Origin: Mycolicibacterium doricum
GTDB lineage: Bacteria > Actinomycetota > Actinomycetes > Mycobacteriales > Mycobacteriaceae
Direction: 5' to 3'
Assembly (NCBI RefSeq): GCF_010728155.1
Contig: NZ_AP022605.1
Location: forward strand, 2,232,001 to 2,296,000
Length of the DNA stretch: 64,000 nucleotides
Every line of letters begins with the position of its first letter. Within the stretch, counting starts at the first letter, position 1. Positions 46,777 through 56,981 of this stretch are shown in pieces. Below the pieces are notes generated by a model. The model did no database searches, was not told where the DNA came from, and saw only the letters and a program-made list of their open reading frames with translations. The position numbers and the translations under genes are program-made.

Positions 46777-46995
46777 ATGGCGGCGCGCGAGGTTCCGATC
46801 GGTGACGAGACGATCCGTCTCGGGCAGTTCCTCAAACTTGCCTCGCTGATCGACAGCGGGGCGGACGCCAAATCGGCGATCGCCGACGGGCATGTCACCG
46901 TAAACGGCGACATAGAGGTTCGCCGGGGACGGCAACTGCATCCAGGTGACACCGTGACGCTGGGCGAGGAGTCCGCGCGCGTCACGCGCGGCTGA
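46777..46995 (+). CDS. S4-domain RNA-binding protein
   Basis: Protein of 72 residues that is essentially one S4 domain: [40 protein letters not shown] and LHPGDTVTL. Similar to the YbcJ/YaaA type of small S4 proteins. It probably binds structured RNA (ribosome or tRNA); the target is unknown. It is divergent from dinB and convergent with ileS, with a 3-bp gap to the ileS stop. Confidence 0.85.
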   Translation: MAAREVPIGDETIRLGQFLKLASLIDSGADAKSAIADGHVTVNGDIEVRRGRQLHPGDTVTLGEESARVTRG

Positions 46996-46998
46996 CCG

Positions 46999-49900
46999 TC
47001 AGGCCTTCGTGATCGCCACCCGCACCCCGTCGCCGATCTCCGCGCCGTCGGTGGGCTCGCCGAATTCGAACGCAGTCGCCAGGATTTCTCCGGCGATCAG
47101 GTCACGGTGAGTGCGCGCCCACTCCTCGTGCGCCGGTGGCACCGACATCACCACGCTGATCCGGTCCGAGACCTCGAGACCGCTCGACTTGCGCAGTTCC
47201 TGCAGTTCGCGGATGCGGTCCTTGGCCCAGCCCTCCGCTTCGAGCTCCGGTGTCACGGTGCCGTCGAGCACCACCAGACCGGCGCCGTCGGGCAGCGCCG
47301 CGGTGAAGTCGGCGTCGGCGGCCACCAGCCGGGAGGTGTACTCACCGGGCTGGAGCACCGCGGGGCCGGCGGTCAGCGTGCCGTCAGCGTTGACCACACC
47401 CTCCCCTGCCTTGACCGCCTTGATCGCCGCCTGCACGTCCTTACCCAGGCGTGGACCGGCGACGCGGGCGTTCACCGTGAGCTCGAAGCGGCCGTAGGTG
47501 TCGATGTCGTCGGTCAGCTCGACCGCCTTGACGTTCAACTCGTCGGCGATCAGATCGGCGAAGGGCGCCAGCTGAGATGGGTCATCGACGGCGACAATCA
47601 GTTTCGGCAGCGGTAGCCGGACCCGCAGCTTCTTGGCTTTGCGCAGCGACGACGCAGTCGAGCACACCGAGCGGACCTGGTCCATCGCGGCGACCAACGC
47701 CGCGTCCTTCGGCAGTTCGTCAGCCGACGGCCAGTCGGTCAGGTGCACCGAACGCTCACCGGTGACCCCGCGCCAGATCACCTCGGTGATCAACGGCAGC
47801 AGCGGCGCGGCCAGTCGTCCGGTCACCTCGAGCACGGTGTGCAACGTGTCGATCGCGTCCGCATCCTCCTCCCAGAACCGCGAACGCGAGCGCCGCACAT
47901 ACCAGTTGGTCAGCGCCTCGGTGAACTGCCGCAGTTCTTCGCATGCACCCGAGATGTCGCAGACATCCAGTGACTCGGTGAGGTCGTCACGCAGGTGCGC
48001 CAGCTTCGCGACGATGTACCGGTCGAGCACATGGGTGGAGTCCGTGCGCCAGGTTCCCTTCTGTGGCGCATACAACGCCAGGAAGGTGTACGCGTTCCAC
48101 AACGGCAGCAGCACCTGCCGCACACCCTCACGGATGCCCTGTTCGGTGACCACCAGGTTGCCGCCGCGCAGGATCGGCGAGGCCATCAGGAACCAGCGCA
48201 TCGCATCCGAGCCGTCACGGTCGAACACCTCGGTGACGTCGGGATAGTTGCGCAGCGACTTGCTCATCTTCTGGCCGTCGTTACCGAGCACGATGCCATG
48301 CGCCACACAGGTTTTGAAAGCCGGTCGGTCGAACAGCGCGGTCGCCAGCACGTGCAGGGTGTAGAACCAGCCGCGGGTCTGGCCGATGTACTCGACGATG
48401 AAGTCACCGGGGAAATGCGGGTCCTGCCCCTCCCGGCCGTCGAACCAGTCCCGGTTTTCGAACGGATAGTGCACCTGCGCGTAGGGCATCGACCCGGAGT
48501 CGAACCACACGTCGAGCACGTCCTCGATGCGGCGCATCGTCGAGCGCCCGGTGGGGTCATCGGGGTTGGGCCGGGTCAACTCGTCGATGAACGGCCGGTG
48601 CAGGTTGGTCGGCCGCACCCCGAAATCCCGTTCGAGTTCGTCGAGGCTGCCGTAGACGTCGATCCGCGGGTATTGCGGATTGTCTGACGTCCACACCGGG
48701 ATCGGCGTGCCCCAGTACCTGTTTCGCGAGATCGACCAGTCCCGGGCGCCCTGCAGCCACTTGCCGAACTGACCGTCCTTGACGTGTTGGGGATACCAGG
48801 TGATCTCCTGGTTGAGTTCCACCATGCGGTCGCGGAAGTCGGTGACCTTGACGAACCACGACGACACGGCCCGGTAGATCAGCGGATTGCGGCAGCGCCA
48901 GCAGTGCGGGTAGGAGTGCTCGTAGGTCTCGTGCCGAACCAGGACGGCACCGTTCGCCCCGGCGGATCCGGTCCCGTTCTTCAGGTCGCGGATGATCTGT
49001 GGGTTGGCGTCGAAGACGTGCTGCCCCCGGTAGTCCGGCACGCTTGCGTCGAACCTGCCCTTGGGATCGACCGGGGTGACCGGGGTGATGCCGACGGTGT
49101 CGGTGGTCGCCTTGTCGTCCTCGCCGTACGCCGGTGCCATGTGGACGATGCCGGTGCCGTCCTCGGTGGTGACGAAGTCGCCGCGCAGCACCTGCCAGGC
49201 GTTGTGCGCCTCGGGCTCGTCGGTGAAGTACGGGAACGGCGGCAGGTAGCGGGTGCCGAGCAGTTCGCTGCCCGTGACGGTGGCCAGCACCTGGGGTTGC
49301 TCGCCGAGTTCGCGGGCGTAGGCGGCCAACCGGGCCTCAGCCAGGACATAGCGGCGCCCCTCCCCGGCGCAGACCTGTACGTAGGTCACGTCCGGGTTGA
49401 CCGCGACCGCCTGATTCGACGGCAGCGTCCACGGTGTCGTCGTCCACACCAGCAAGTGCGATCCGGCCAGCGGGCCGTCGACCACCCGGAAGCCGACGGT
49501 GATCGCGGGGTCCTGTCTGCTCTGGTAGACGTCGTCGTCCATCCTCAGCTCGTGGCTCGACAGCGGCGTCTCGTCGTTCCAGCAGTACGGCAACACCCGC
49601 ACACCCTGGTACGCCAGGCCCTTGTCCCACAGTTGCTTGAACGCCCAGATCACCGACTCCATGAAGCCGAGATCCAGCGTCTTGTAGTCGTTGTCGAAGT
49701 CGACCCAGCGCGCCTGGCGGGTGACGTAGGTGCGCCACTCGTCGGTGTATCTGAGCACCGAGGCGCGGCAGGCGTCGTTGAACTTCTCGATGCCCATGGC
49801 GTCGATGTCGGCCTTGTCGGTGATGCCGAGCTGGCGCTGCACCTCGAGTTCGGCGGGCAGGCCGTGGGTGTCCCAGCCGAAGCGGCGTTCCACCTTGTAG

Positions 49901-50136
49901 CCGCGCATGGTGCGGTAGCGCGGGATGATGTCCTTGACGTACCCGGTCAGCAGGTGTCCGTAGTGCGGCAGCCCGTTGGCGAACGGAGGCCCGTCGTAGA
50001 AAACGTACTCGGGCGCCTCGTCGCGCCGCGCGATGCTGGCACGGAAGGTGTCGTCGCTGTCCCAGTAACGCAGGACGTCGGCTTCCAGTTCGGGGAAGTT
50101 CGGCGCTCCACTGGCCGGTTTGGGGTAGGCGGTCAC
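46999..50136 (-). CDS. ileS: Isoleucyl-tRNA synthetase
   Basis: Class Ia synthetase of 1045 residues that charges tRNA-Ile. The HIGH-like motif is GLPHYGHLL, the KMSKS motif is [14 protein letters not shown], with an editing domain between. It belongs to the longer eukaryote-like type found in actinobacteria and is almost colinear with the 1041-residue M. tuberculosis enzyme. I chose GTG at 50136 (MTAYPKP) because AGGAG lies 9 nt upstream; a TTG at 50157 would include the ribosome site in the coding region. The leader carries a T-box. Confidence 0.97.
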   Translation of the reverse strand: MTAYPKPASGAPNFPELEADVLRYWDSDDTFRASIARRDEAPEYVFYDGPPFANGLPHYGHLLTGYVKDIIPRYRTMRGYKVERRFGWDTHGLPAELEVQRQLGITDKADIDAMGIEKFNDACRASVLRYTDEWRTYVTRQARWVDFDNDYKTLDLGFMESVIWAFKQLWDKGLAYQGVRVLPYCWNDETPLSSHELRMDDDVYQSRQDPAITVGFRVVDGPLAGSHLLVWTTTPWTLPSNQAVAVNPDVTYVQVCAGEGRRYVLAEARLAAYARELGEQPQVLATVTGSELLGTRYLPPFPYFTDEPEAHNAWQVLRGDFVTTEDGTGIVHMAPAYGEDDKATTDTVGITPVTPVDPKGRFDASVPDYRGQHVFDANPQIIRDLKNGTGSAGANGAVLVRHETYEHSYPHCWRCRNPLIYRAVSSWFVKVTDFRDRMVELNQEITWYPQHVKDGQFGKWLQGARDWSISRNRYWGTPIPVWTSDNPQYPRIDVYGSLDELERDFGVRPTNLHRPFIDELTRPNPDDPTGRSTMRRIEDVLDVWFDSGSMPYAQVHYPFENRDWFDGREGQDPHFPGDFIVEYIGQTRGWFYTLHVLATALFDRPAFKTCVAHGIVLGNDGQKMSKSLRNYPDVTEVFDRDGSDAMRWFLMASPILRGGNLVVTEQGIREGVRQVLLPLWNAYTFLALYAPQKGTWRTDSTHVLDRYIVAKLAHLRDDLTESLDVCDISGACEELRQFTEALTNWYVRRSRSRFWEEDADAIDTLHTVLEVTGRLAAPLLPLITEVIWRGVTGERSVHLTDWPSADELPKDAALVAAMDQVRSVCSTASSLRKAKKLRVRLPLPKLIVAVDDPSQLAPFADLIADELNVKAVELTDDIDTYGRFELTVNARVAGPRLGKDVQAAIKAVKAGEGVVNADGTLTAGPAVLQPGEYTSRLVAADADFTAALPDGAGLVVLDGTVTPELEAEGWAKDRIRELQELRKSSGLEVSDRISVVMSVPPAHEEWARTHRDLIAGEILATAFEFGEPTDGAEIGDGVRVAITKA

Positions 50137-50140
50137 TCGC

Positions 50141-50389
50141 GTTGTCTCCTGTGCCAAATTGCGGCCTCCGGCCTCGGAAGCCTGAAACGATCCGGCACGG
50201 GGACGACGTCACGCCGATGCGTGAGCGCCGCGGTACCACCCCGCTTGCGCACTACGGTGTGCGCCGCTTGATTCGAGGCTGTGACGGGCCAACCCGTCCG
50301 GGTCTAGTGGGCCACCTACGAGGTGACGGTTCTTCCGGAGGCTCCCCGGTGATGGCCGGATCAGTGCCGCTGAACAGCCATTCTAGCGG
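50141..50389 (-). promoter_or_regulatory. T-box riboswitch upstream of ileS
   Basis: On the minus strand the leader has the T-box GGGGTGGTACCGCGG (50242-50228) and, about 110 nt 5', a short stem I with GGCCATCACCGGGGAGCC. The ATC at 50353-50351 is placed as the specifier for isoleucine. Actinobacterial ileS T-boxes are known to act on translation, exposing the ribosome site when uncharged tRNA-Ile binds; the AGGAG at 50150-50146 would be the sequestered site. No terminator with U-run is present, in line with translational control. Confidence 0.9.
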
Positions 50390-51040
50390 TTACGCCCACG
50401 GCGTCGCTTCGGAGGTCAGCGCGATGAGCGCCAGCGGGAACTGTTCGGCCAGTTCCTGGACGGTGGCGCCGTCGAACCGCTGGCTGTCGAACCACCAATC
50501 CACCTGCATCACCCCACGGTCACGATAGGCGCGGATCTCCAGTGCGTGTCCGAGTAGCGGTGGCTCGGTGCCGCGGGCCGGCGTGGTGCCGACGTAGTTG
50601 AAGAACACGTCGGCGGTGGGCGCGTGGCCACCGATGAAGCCGGCAAGGCGGCCGGTCGACACATCGGTCAGCGCATGATGCGCCATGAGCACCATCTCGG
50701 TGGCGTCGAGTTCCGCCTCACCGACGCAGTGCAGATCGACCAGTGCAGGCACCGAGCGGCCGTCCCCGACGACGTCGACGGCGCCGACACCCTCGCCCAT
50801 GGTGCGCGCGAGGGCGCGCCCCAACGCAGCGAGCAGCAGTTCGTCGGCCGCCACCCCGAGCGCGAACGCGGCCCCGTCCAGTTCGAGGGTCAGCACCGTG
50901 TCGAGCGGCGCCGACAGGTGAACCGGGTTGCCGGGATGCGAGCCGAGGGGTGCGTCACGGTCGGTGACCCGCATCCGCAGGGCAGATACCGCGACGTCCG
51001 TCGCGAACCCGCGCCGTTTAGCCAGGCGGGGAGCAACCAT
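50390..51040 (-). CDS. Stand-alone condensation/epimerization-domain C-terminal half
   Basis: Protein of about 216 residues that resembles the C-terminal half of an NRPS condensation or epimerization domain: LLLAALGRALARTMGEG with VDVVGDGR, ADVFFNYVGT, and a terminal VDWWFDSQRFDGATVQELAEQFPLAL. The catalytic HHxxxDG motif belongs to the missing N-terminal half, so acyl transfer is unlikely. It may be a structural relic or a partner protein. The stop lies at the 5' edge of the ileS T-box. Three TTGACA boxes on this strand lie upstream (51102-51142). Confidence 0.65.
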   Translation of the reverse strand: MVAPRLAKRRGFATDVAVSALRMRVTDRDAPLGSHPGNPVHLSAPLDTVLTLELDGAAFALGVAADELLLAALGRALARTMGEGVGAVDVVGDGRSVPALVDLHCVGEAELDATEMVLMAHHALTDVSTGRLAGFIGGHAPTADVFFNYVGTTPARGTEPPLLGHALEIRAYRDRGVMQVDWWFDSQRFDGATVQELAEQFPLALIALTSEATPWA

Positions 51041-51100
51041 GAGGGACACGCTACGCGGTGTGTCCCAGGATTGGGAGACCACTGCCGACAGGTGACAGCC

Positions 51101-51151
51101 GTGTCAATATAGGTACGTGTCAATAATATAGGTACGTGTCAATATAGGTAT
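51101..51151. repeat. Three tandem copies of a promoter-like 16-19 bp unit
   Basis: GTGTCAATATAGGTAC at 51101-51116, a 19-bp version with an inserted ATA at 51117-51135, and GTGTCAATATAGGTAT at 51136-51151. On the minus strand each carries TTGACA, a -35-like box, facing the condensation-like gene. The stretch is AT-rich for this genome. Confidence 0.85.
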
Positions 51152-51208
51152 GGGAATGCAAGGGGCGGTTGCCACTGGGTTTTCCGGAACGGCATCTATC
51201 GTGGACGA

Positions 51209-51475
51209 ATGCCACGCACCGACGAGAACGGCAGACAGCTCAAAGCGTTGCTCGACCATTTGCTCGACGGCGACGTGGACGCCAAAGCAGTCTACGACGC
51301 TCTGGGCTTCTCCAGCAGTACGTATTACCGCCGGATCAAAGAGTAAACTATCCCGACGCTGAGGAGCTACAACTATCCCGACGCTGAGGAGCTACGACGC
51401 GTCGCCGACCGGTTCGCGCTGAGCTATCCGGACCTTCAAATCAGGTTCGGCCTGATGACCCGTCAGGAAGTGTGA
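51209..51475 (+). pseudogene. Small regulator-like gene interrupted by a 25-bp duplication and a stop
   Basis: From ATG 51209 the frame reads MPRTDENGRQLKALLDHLL, DGDVDAKAVYDALGFSSSTY and YRRIKE, then TAA (51344). A 25-bp sequence is repeated exactly at 51346-51370 and 51371-51395. After it the same frame continues NYPDAEELRRVADRFALSYP and DLQIRFGLMTRQEV to TGA at 51475. One base appears lost before the duplication, and the +25 restores the frame, leaving a lone stop. The intact protein would be about 80 residues, HTH-like in its YYRRIKE region. The family name is not known to me. Confidence 0.65.
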
Positions 51476-51637
51476 CACTACGTCGAGTCGGCCCCGTTCA
51501 CCGTGACCACGGTTGCCGAAGCTGCGCCGACGACACGACGCAGGCCAAAACTGTCGGAATTGGCGCCGCGTCCCGGCGCTCCACCGCTGTAGTCCGTACC
51601 ATTTGCTGACGGCCTTTCGGCACGAGAGCGACTCCCG

Positions 51638-52171
51638 ATGACACTCGCGTTACTCATTGCCACCACGGTTTGCGCTATGGCGTGGAGTCTGTGGATCCGC
51701 CGAATCACGTGGAATTCTCGCTGGGAGGTTGCCGCCACCCTCAACATCGCGTTGCAGCTTGGCGCTGTGGTGCTGATGTCGCCGCTTGCCTCCGAAACCC
51801 TCGGACACCTGCTTCGCGAACTCACCGGCAAGTCGAACCTCGAGGACTACATCGCCCACGACCTCTACATCGTGGCCGCCTCAGCGGTCGTCTACAACGC
51901 GCTGGACCGCCTCCAGGACGACCACGCCATGCTCGTCCTGCGCAAGGATCCGAGGTCGCGGCGCATCGCGGACATCTACTTGGTGGCGTCGGCGAGCGGC
52001 ATCATCGCCTGCGCGATCCGCATCGCCACCGCCTACGTGCCGTGGCTGCTGGCGGTCGAGGGCGGAACCCTGGTGTGGATCTTCGCCTGCCTGTGCGGCG
52101 CCGGCTTTGCTCTCGCCTCCGCACACTCATGGCGGGTCAAGACCAGGTGGTTCACCGGCGCACGTCCTTGA
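51638..52171 (+). CDS. Multi-pass membrane protein, unknown
   Basis: Protein of 177 residues with about five hydrophobic segments (near 2-19, 30-50, 72-88, 112-131 and 135-160) and the polar segment GKSNLEDYIAHDLYIVAASA. No enzyme motif was recognised. It follows the small regulator-like pseudogene on the same strand by 162 bp in which nothing else was seen. The pairing suggests a regulator-membrane protein module, which is inference. The ATG at 51638 has no strong ribosome site. Confidence 0.55.
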   Translation: MTLALLIATTVCAMAWSLWIRRITWNSRWEVAATLNIALQLGAVVLMSPLASETLGHLLRELTGKSNLEDYIAHDLYIVAASAVVYNALDRLQDDHAMLVLRKDPRSRRIADIYLVASASGIIACAIRIATAYVPWLLAVEGGTLVWIFACLCGAGFALASAHSWRVKTRWFTGARP

Positions 52172-52348
52172 TGGCGACGACGCCAGCAATCAGATCCGGG
52201 CATTTCCGAAGGTAGGCAGGCCAAGCCGGTCAGCTCATCAGGAACACGCTCGGCGCATTTCGCCGTCGTCGGCGAATGCGCGTTTTGGGCATTGGGTGCC
52301 TTATGCTCGAAAGGATTGTTCGCTACGGCAAGGATGAAGGTCCCCGCT

Positions 52349-54088
52349 ATGACTGCGTCTTCACTTCCCACCGTGCTGCGGGAACGCGCAAGTCTGCAGC
52401 CCAACGACACGGCATTCACGTTTATCGATTACGAGAAGACCGTCGAAGGCGTCCGCGAGTCGCTCACGTGGGCGCAACTGTACCGCCGCACGGTGAACCT
52501 CGCGCATGACCTCAGCGAACGCGCGCAGCCCGGTGACCGGGCCGTGATCGTCGCACCGCAGGGACTCGACTACCTGGTCGCGTTCCTTGGCTCGTTGCAG
52601 GCGGGGCTTATCGCGGTGCCGCTGTCCACACCCATGCCCGGCGTGCACGACGAGCGGATCAGCGCGGTGTTGCGCGACGCCGCCCCCACCGTCGTGCTCA
52701 CCACGTCCTCGATCGGCGCAATGGTCACCGAGTATGTGACGCCGGAGAACGGCGAGACCGCGGCGACGCTGATCGAGGTCGACCTGCTCGACCTCGAGAG
52801 CCGGCCGAAGTCGGCGGCGCGCCCGGTGGACCGACCGCAGACCGCCTACCTGCAGTACACCTCGGGCTCCACGCGCACCCCGGCGGGCGTGATGGTGTCC
52901 TACCGCAATCTGTCGGCCAACTTCGAGCAGATCATGGCCTCGTTCCTGGCCCACTACGGCGGGATCGCTCCGCCCGGAACCACGGCGGTGACGTGGCTGC
53001 CCTTTTATCACGACATGGGGCTGCTGCTCGGGGTATTCGCCCCTATCCTCGCCGGCTGGCCGACGGTGTTCACCACCCCGCTGTCGTTCCTGGCCCGACC
53101 GGGGCGGTGGATGCAGATGGTGGCCAGCAGCCCGCTCGCCATCACCGCGGGTCCGAACTTCGCCTTCGAACTCGCCGTGGGCAAGACCTCCGACGACGAC
53201 ATGGCCGGGTACGACCTCGGCAACACCTGCATCATCATCAGCGGCAGCGAGCGGGTGCACGACGCGACCCTGAAGCGTTTCGCGCAGCGTTTCGGCAAGT
53301 TCAACCTGCCCGAGGAGGTGCTGCGCCCAGCCTACGGGCTGGCCGAGGCGACGCTCTACGTGGCGACGGATGCCCCCGAAAAGCCGCCGACGATCGTGCA
53401 TTTCGAACCCGAGAAGCTGTCGGCCGGGCATGCTAAGCGTTGCGCGAGCGCGACCGGCACCCCGCTGGTGAGTTACGGCAGCCCCAACTCACCCGCGGTC
53501 CGGATCGTCGACCCGCAGACCAGGAACGAGTTGTCAGCCGGCGCGATCGGCGAGATCTGGGTGCGCGGGGAGAACGTGTGCCTCGGGTACTGGCGGAAAC
53601 CCGAACAGACCGAGGACGTCTTCAACGCATTCCTCGAGTCCCCGTCGTCGGGTACCGACCCGGGGCCGTGGCTGCGTACCGGTGACCTGGGCTTCATCTC
53701 CGAAGGTGAGTTGTTCATCATGGGACGGCTCAAGGACCTGCTGATCGTGCGCGGCCGCAACCACTATCCCGACGACATCGAAGGCACGATCCAGGAGATC
53801 TCCGGCGGCCGGGTCGCCGCCATCTCCGTCGAACAGGACCGGACCGAACAACTGGTCGCCATCGTGGAGGTCAAGAAGCGCGGGGACACCGAGGAGGACG
53901 CCGCCGCGAACTTCGCAGACCTAAAGAACAGGGTGACCAGCGCGGTCTCCACCGCCCACGGGATCAGCGCCGCCGACCTGGTACTCGTCCCCCGCGGCTC
54001 GATCCCGATCACCACCAGCGGCAAGGTGCGCCGCGCCTCCTGCGCCGAGCTCTACCGCGAGGGCGCCTTCACCCGCCTCGACGCATGA
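52349..54088 (+). CDS. Fatty-acyl-AMP ligase (FadD25-like FAAL)
   Basis: Adenylate-forming enzyme of 579 residues that activates a fatty acid as acyl-AMP, normally for transfer to a polyketide synthase. The A-motifs are [38 protein letters not shown] and IKD-like [26 protein letters not shown] near the end is the terminal Lys motif. It tracks M. tuberculosis FadD25 (Rv1521) closely, in the syntenic position. The ATG at 52349 follows AAGG at 8-nt spacing. No PKS gene lies in the window, so the partner must be elsewhere or beyond the right edge. Confidence 0.9.
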   Translation: MTASSLPTVLRERASLQPNDTAFTFIDYEKTVEGVRESLTWAQLYRRTVNLAHDLSERAQPGDRAVIVAPQGLDYLVAFLGSLQAGLIAVPLSTPMPGVHDERISAVLRDAAPTVVLTTSSIGAMVTEYVTPENGETAATLIEVDLLDLESRPKSAARPVDRPQTAYLQYTSGSTRTPAGVMVSYRNLSANFEQIMASFLAHYGGIAPPGTTAVTWLPFYHDMGLLLGVFAPILAGWPTVFTTPLSFLARPGRWMQMVASSPLAITAGPNFAFELAVGKTSDDDMAGYDLGNTCIIISGSERVHDATLKRFAQRFGKFNLPEEVLRPAYGLAEATLYVATDAPEKPPTIVHFEPEKLSAGHAKRCASATGTPLVSYGSPNSPAVRIVDPQTRNELSAGAIGEIWVRGENVCLGYWRKPEQTEDVFNAFLESPSSGTDPGPWLRTGDLGFISEGELFIMGRLKDLLIVRGRNHYPDDIEGTIQEISGGRVAAISVEQDRTEQLVAIVEVKKRGDTEEDAAANFADLKNRVTSAVSTAHGISAADLVLVPRGSIPITTSGKVRRASCAELYREGAFTRLDA

Positions 54089-54131
54089 CAGCCACACACC
54101 AACCGGTCCACTTCCCGTATGGGGAGCTCCC

Positions 54132-55064
54132 GTGATCGAGGTCATCAACGTCGCGAAGACGTTCGGCGGGGGTGTTCCGGCTCTGCGTGATGTCAGCTTC
54201 TCCGTCCCGACGGGGTCGGTTTGCGCGCTGTTAGGGCACAACGGCGCCGGTAAGACGACGACGGTCAGAATCCTGTCGACATTGCTGCGGCCGAGTTCGG
54301 GTCAGGCGATCGTCGCTGGTTACGACGTGTCGCAGGCACCGGCGGAGGTGCGTCGTCGAATCGGCGTCACCGGACAGGACGCTGCCTTGGATTCCCGGCT
54401 CACCGGGCGCGAGAACCTCATCCTGTTCGGACGGCTGCGGGGTCTACGCCGCTCAGACGCCCGGGCCCGCGCCGATGAGCTGGTCGACCAATTCGACATG
54501 GCGGATGCAGCCGACCGACGAGTCAACACCTACTCCGGCGGTATGCGTCGCCGAATCGACATCGCGGTGTCGCTCGTGGTCCCGCCGAAGGTCCTCTTCC
54601 TCGATGAGCCGACGACCGGCCTCGATCCCCGCAGCCGACGCGACGTCTGGAACCTGGTCTCATCGATGGCGGCCCAGGACATCACCGTGCTGCTGACGAC
54701 GCAGTACCTCGAAGAGGCCGACATCCTCAGCGATTCGGTGGTGATCCTAAATGCCGGGAGGATCGTCGCCAGCGGCACCGCCGATGAACTCAAGCAGCAA
54801 ACCGGTGTCAGCTATTGCCAGATGACCGCGAGAAGTCCTGAGGAGGTGCCCCGCATCGCCGCGGCGCTGGCCGACTTCGCCGAGGTGGAGGTCGATTCCG
54901 GCACCAGCAGTGTCTCCGTACCCGCGGCGCACGGCGTGGCGACCCTCTCCGAAGTGTTCAGACGGCTCAGTGACCTGGACATCGAGTTGCTCGACATCTC
55001 ACTTCGCCGACCGTCACTCGATGAGGTGTTCCTCCATCTGACCACCCCGGCGTCGTTGAAGTGA
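54132..55064 (+). CDS. DrrA-type ABC exporter ATPase
   Basis: ATPase of 310 residues of the daunorubicin/DIM exporter family. Walker A is LLGHNGAGKTTT (about 34-45), the signature is YSGGMRRR, Walker B is VLFLDEPTTGLD, and a C-terminal DrrA-specific region ends SLDEVFLHLTT. The GTG start follows GGGGAG. The next two genes overlap as GTGA and encode the permeases, so the three form one exporter. Proximity to the FAAL gene suggests a lipid substrate. Confidence 0.9.
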   Translation: MIEVINVAKTFGGGVPALRDVSFSVPTGSVCALLGHNGAGKTTTVRILSTLLRPSSGQAIVAGYDVSQAPAEVRRRIGVTGQDAALDSRLTGRENLILFGRLRGLRRSDARARADELVDQFDMADAADRRVNTYSGGMRRRIDIAVSLVVPPKVLFLDEPTTGLDPRSRRDVWNLVSSMAAQDITVLLTTQYLEEADILSDSVVILNAGRIVASGTADELKQQTGVSYCQMTARSPEEVPRIAAALADFAEVEVDSGTSSVSVPAAHGVATLSEVFRRLSDLDIELLDISLRRPSLDEVFLHLTTPASLK

Positions 55065-55798
55065 CGGCAATCGCGCTCCTGACGCGCCGCACACTGCTGC
55101 GCGGTCGAGTGGATCTGGTGTTCGCGGTGCTCATGCCGATCTTCGTGTTGGCGGGCCTGACGCTCCTGCTGCGCGATGTCATCACAACCGGCCAGATGAG
55201 CTACACGCAATACGTGTTGCCGGCGGTGGTCGTTCAGGCGATGTTGTTCGGTGCGCTGACCACAACCGATCGGGCAGCGTGGGACGCGATCAGCGGCCTG
55301 AGCACGCGGATGCGCACATTGCCGATCTCGCCTTATGCGATGTTGACGGCGAGGATGGTTTACTGCCTGATCCGCGGCGGGCTGGCGGTGTTGGCGTCGG
55401 TTCTGGCCGCGTACTGTTTCGGATTCCGCTTCACCACCGGGTACGGCTACGGTGCCGCGTTCGTCTTGATGGCGTTGACGCTGACCTTGGGGTTGTCGCT
55501 CGGTGCGGACGCGACCGGCACGAAGGCCGCCCGGACCGAGGTGGCCAGCCAACTGCTTCTGGTCCCCCAACTGCTTCTCGTCCTGTTGTCGACCGGGCTG
55601 GCGCCGCTCGACGCGTTCCCCTCGTGGCTCCAGGGCTTCGTGCTCTACCAGCCGGTCTCACAGATCACCGAGGCGATGCGCGGTTTCACCATCGGTCAGG
55701 TCGAGCCGGGCACCCTCGGGGTCAGCGTGGCATGGTGCATCGGTCTGCTGGTGGTGTTGGGCACGATCGCCGTCCGGGTGCAGGGACGGACACCGTGA
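55061..55798 (+). CDS. DrrB-type ABC-2 permease
   Basis: Permease of 245 residues with about six hydrophobic helices and the ABC-2 block AAWDAISGLSTRMRTLPISP. Start GTG overlaps the ATPase stop (GTGA). An 18-bp near-duplication at 55550-55585 encodes QLLLVP followed by QLLLVL inside a helix. It pairs with the ATPase upstream and the second permease downstream. Confidence 0.87.
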   Translation: MTAIALLTRRTLLRGRVDLVFAVLMPIFVLAGLTLLLRDVITTGQMSYTQYVLPAVVVQAMLFGALTTTDRAAWDAISGLSTRMRTLPISPYAMLTARMVYCLIRGGLAVLASVLAAYCFGFRFTTGYGYGAAFVLMALTLTLGLSLGADATGTKAARTEVASQLLLVPQLLLVLLSTGLAPLDAFPSWLQGFVLYQPVSQITEAMRGFTIGQVEPGTLGVSVAWCIGLLVVLGTIAVRVQGRTP

Positions 55799-56589
55799 CC
55801 TCCACGTCGGAACACCAGCACTCGCTGCTGACCGAGAGTTGGGTCTTCGCCAGCCGGCTTTTCATCCAGTGGCGTCGCTACCCGATGGTGCCGCTGCAGG
55901 CCTTGCTGTTTCCAACCTTGTTGCTGGTCATCTACGGCGCGCTGGTGGGCAAGTCGATGGTTCGCATCACCGGTAGTAGCGGGTTGAACGAGCTGATCCC
56001 GGTGTGCACGCTGGCCGGGGCCATGGCGGGCGCTGTCGGCGCCGGCCTCATGGTGCCCTGGGACCGCGACAGCGGTCTGCTCACCCGCATGTGGATCATG
56101 CCGGTGCACCGGACGGCACCGTTGACCGGTGCGCTGCTTGCCGAAGCCCTGCGCACGTTCGTGGCATCGGCGGTCGTCGTCGTGGCCGGATATGTGATGG
56201 GCTTCCGGTTCTCCGGGGGCTGGCCGGAGCTGCTCGGATATCTGCTGATCCCGGTCATCGTGGTGGTCGTCTTCGCGATGGTGGTGATCACCCTCGCTCT
56301 GCGGCCACAGGGCCGGATCATTCTGACGTGGGTCCAGACGATCTCTGTGGGTTTGGCGTTCGGGACGCTCGCGCCCCCTGAAAGAGTTCCGGCTGTCCTG
56401 CGGCCGCTGGCGGAATTACAGCCCCTCGCAGCGCCCGCCGCGACCATGCGTGCGCTGGCCGCTGGAGGCGACGTGACACGCCCGATGCTGCTGACGGCGT
56501 TGTGGGCCACCGTCATCGCGGCCGTGTTCGTACCGCTCACCGTCCGGGGATATCGGAGCGCGGTCGAGGGCGGCAAGGTGGACAGCTGA
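55795..56589 (+). CDS. DrrC-type ABC-2 permease
   Basis: Second permease, 264 residues, with about six helices and the ABC-2 block DRDSGLLTRMWIMPVHRTA. Its GTG start overlaps the stop of the first permease (GTGA). This completes a DrrABC-like set. In M. tuberculosis drrABC serves PDIM export with an MmpL partner; the MmpL at the right edge may play the same part here, which is inference. Confidence 0.87.
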   Translation: MTSTSEHQHSLLTESWVFASRLFIQWRRYPMVPLQALLFPTLLLVIYGALVGKSMVRITGSSGLNELIPVCTLAGAMAGAVGAGLMVPWDRDSGLLTRMWIMPVHRTAPLTGALLAEALRTFVASAVVVVAGYVMGFRFSGGWPELLGYLLIPVIVVVVFAMVVITLALRPQGRIILTWVQTISVGLAFGTLAPPERVPAVLRPLAELQPLAAPAATMRALAAGGDVTRPMLLTALWATVIAAVFVPLTVRGYRSAVEGGKVDS

Positions 56590-56705
56590 GAGGCTCCGGA
56601 AGCTGAGTTGCATATCTTTGGTTGCGCCCGTGGGGACGTCCGCGGGTTGTACGGTCGCTTTGTCCCGCGGTTGGCGACGGCCACCATCCACGAATCAGGG
56701 CATCG

Positions 56706-56981
56706 ATGAGGCACACCAGTAAACGCACGATACGGATAGTTTTCACTGTCACGTTCGTGTGGAACGCGTACAAGAACGAGAATTTCACGTCCGCCCCAGA
56801 GGCGGTGGCGTGGCTGAAGTCGCGGATCGGCGATCGCTTCCCCGGTGAAGCCGTTTCGTGGCTCGACATCGTATGGCAGAAGGCGACCTACGAGGCGGCT
56901 GATGAATCCGCGATCGAGTATGAACCGTCGTACACCGTTCGGCGATGCTCATCACCACGTATGGCATCACCTACAGCTTGA
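56706..56981 (+). CDS. Hypothetical 91-residue protein
   Basis: Open frame from ATG 56706 with a plausible soluble segment (SAPEAVAWLKSRIGDRFPGE, then AVSWLDIVWQKATYEAADE). No family was recognised. The final third overlaps the start of the broken membrane-protein gene and probably reads out of its true frame, so this may be a gene fragment in a decaying region. Confidence 0.3.
   Translation: MRHTSKRTIRIVFTVTFVWNAYKNENFTSAPEAVAWLKSRIGDRFPGEAVSWLDIVWQKATYEAADESAIEYEPSYTVRRCSSPRMASPTA

Noticed and set aside
50137..50157. TTG at 50157 as the ileS start
   Set aside because: It would place the AGGAG ribosome site inside the coding region; GTG 50136 gives the family start and correct spacing.
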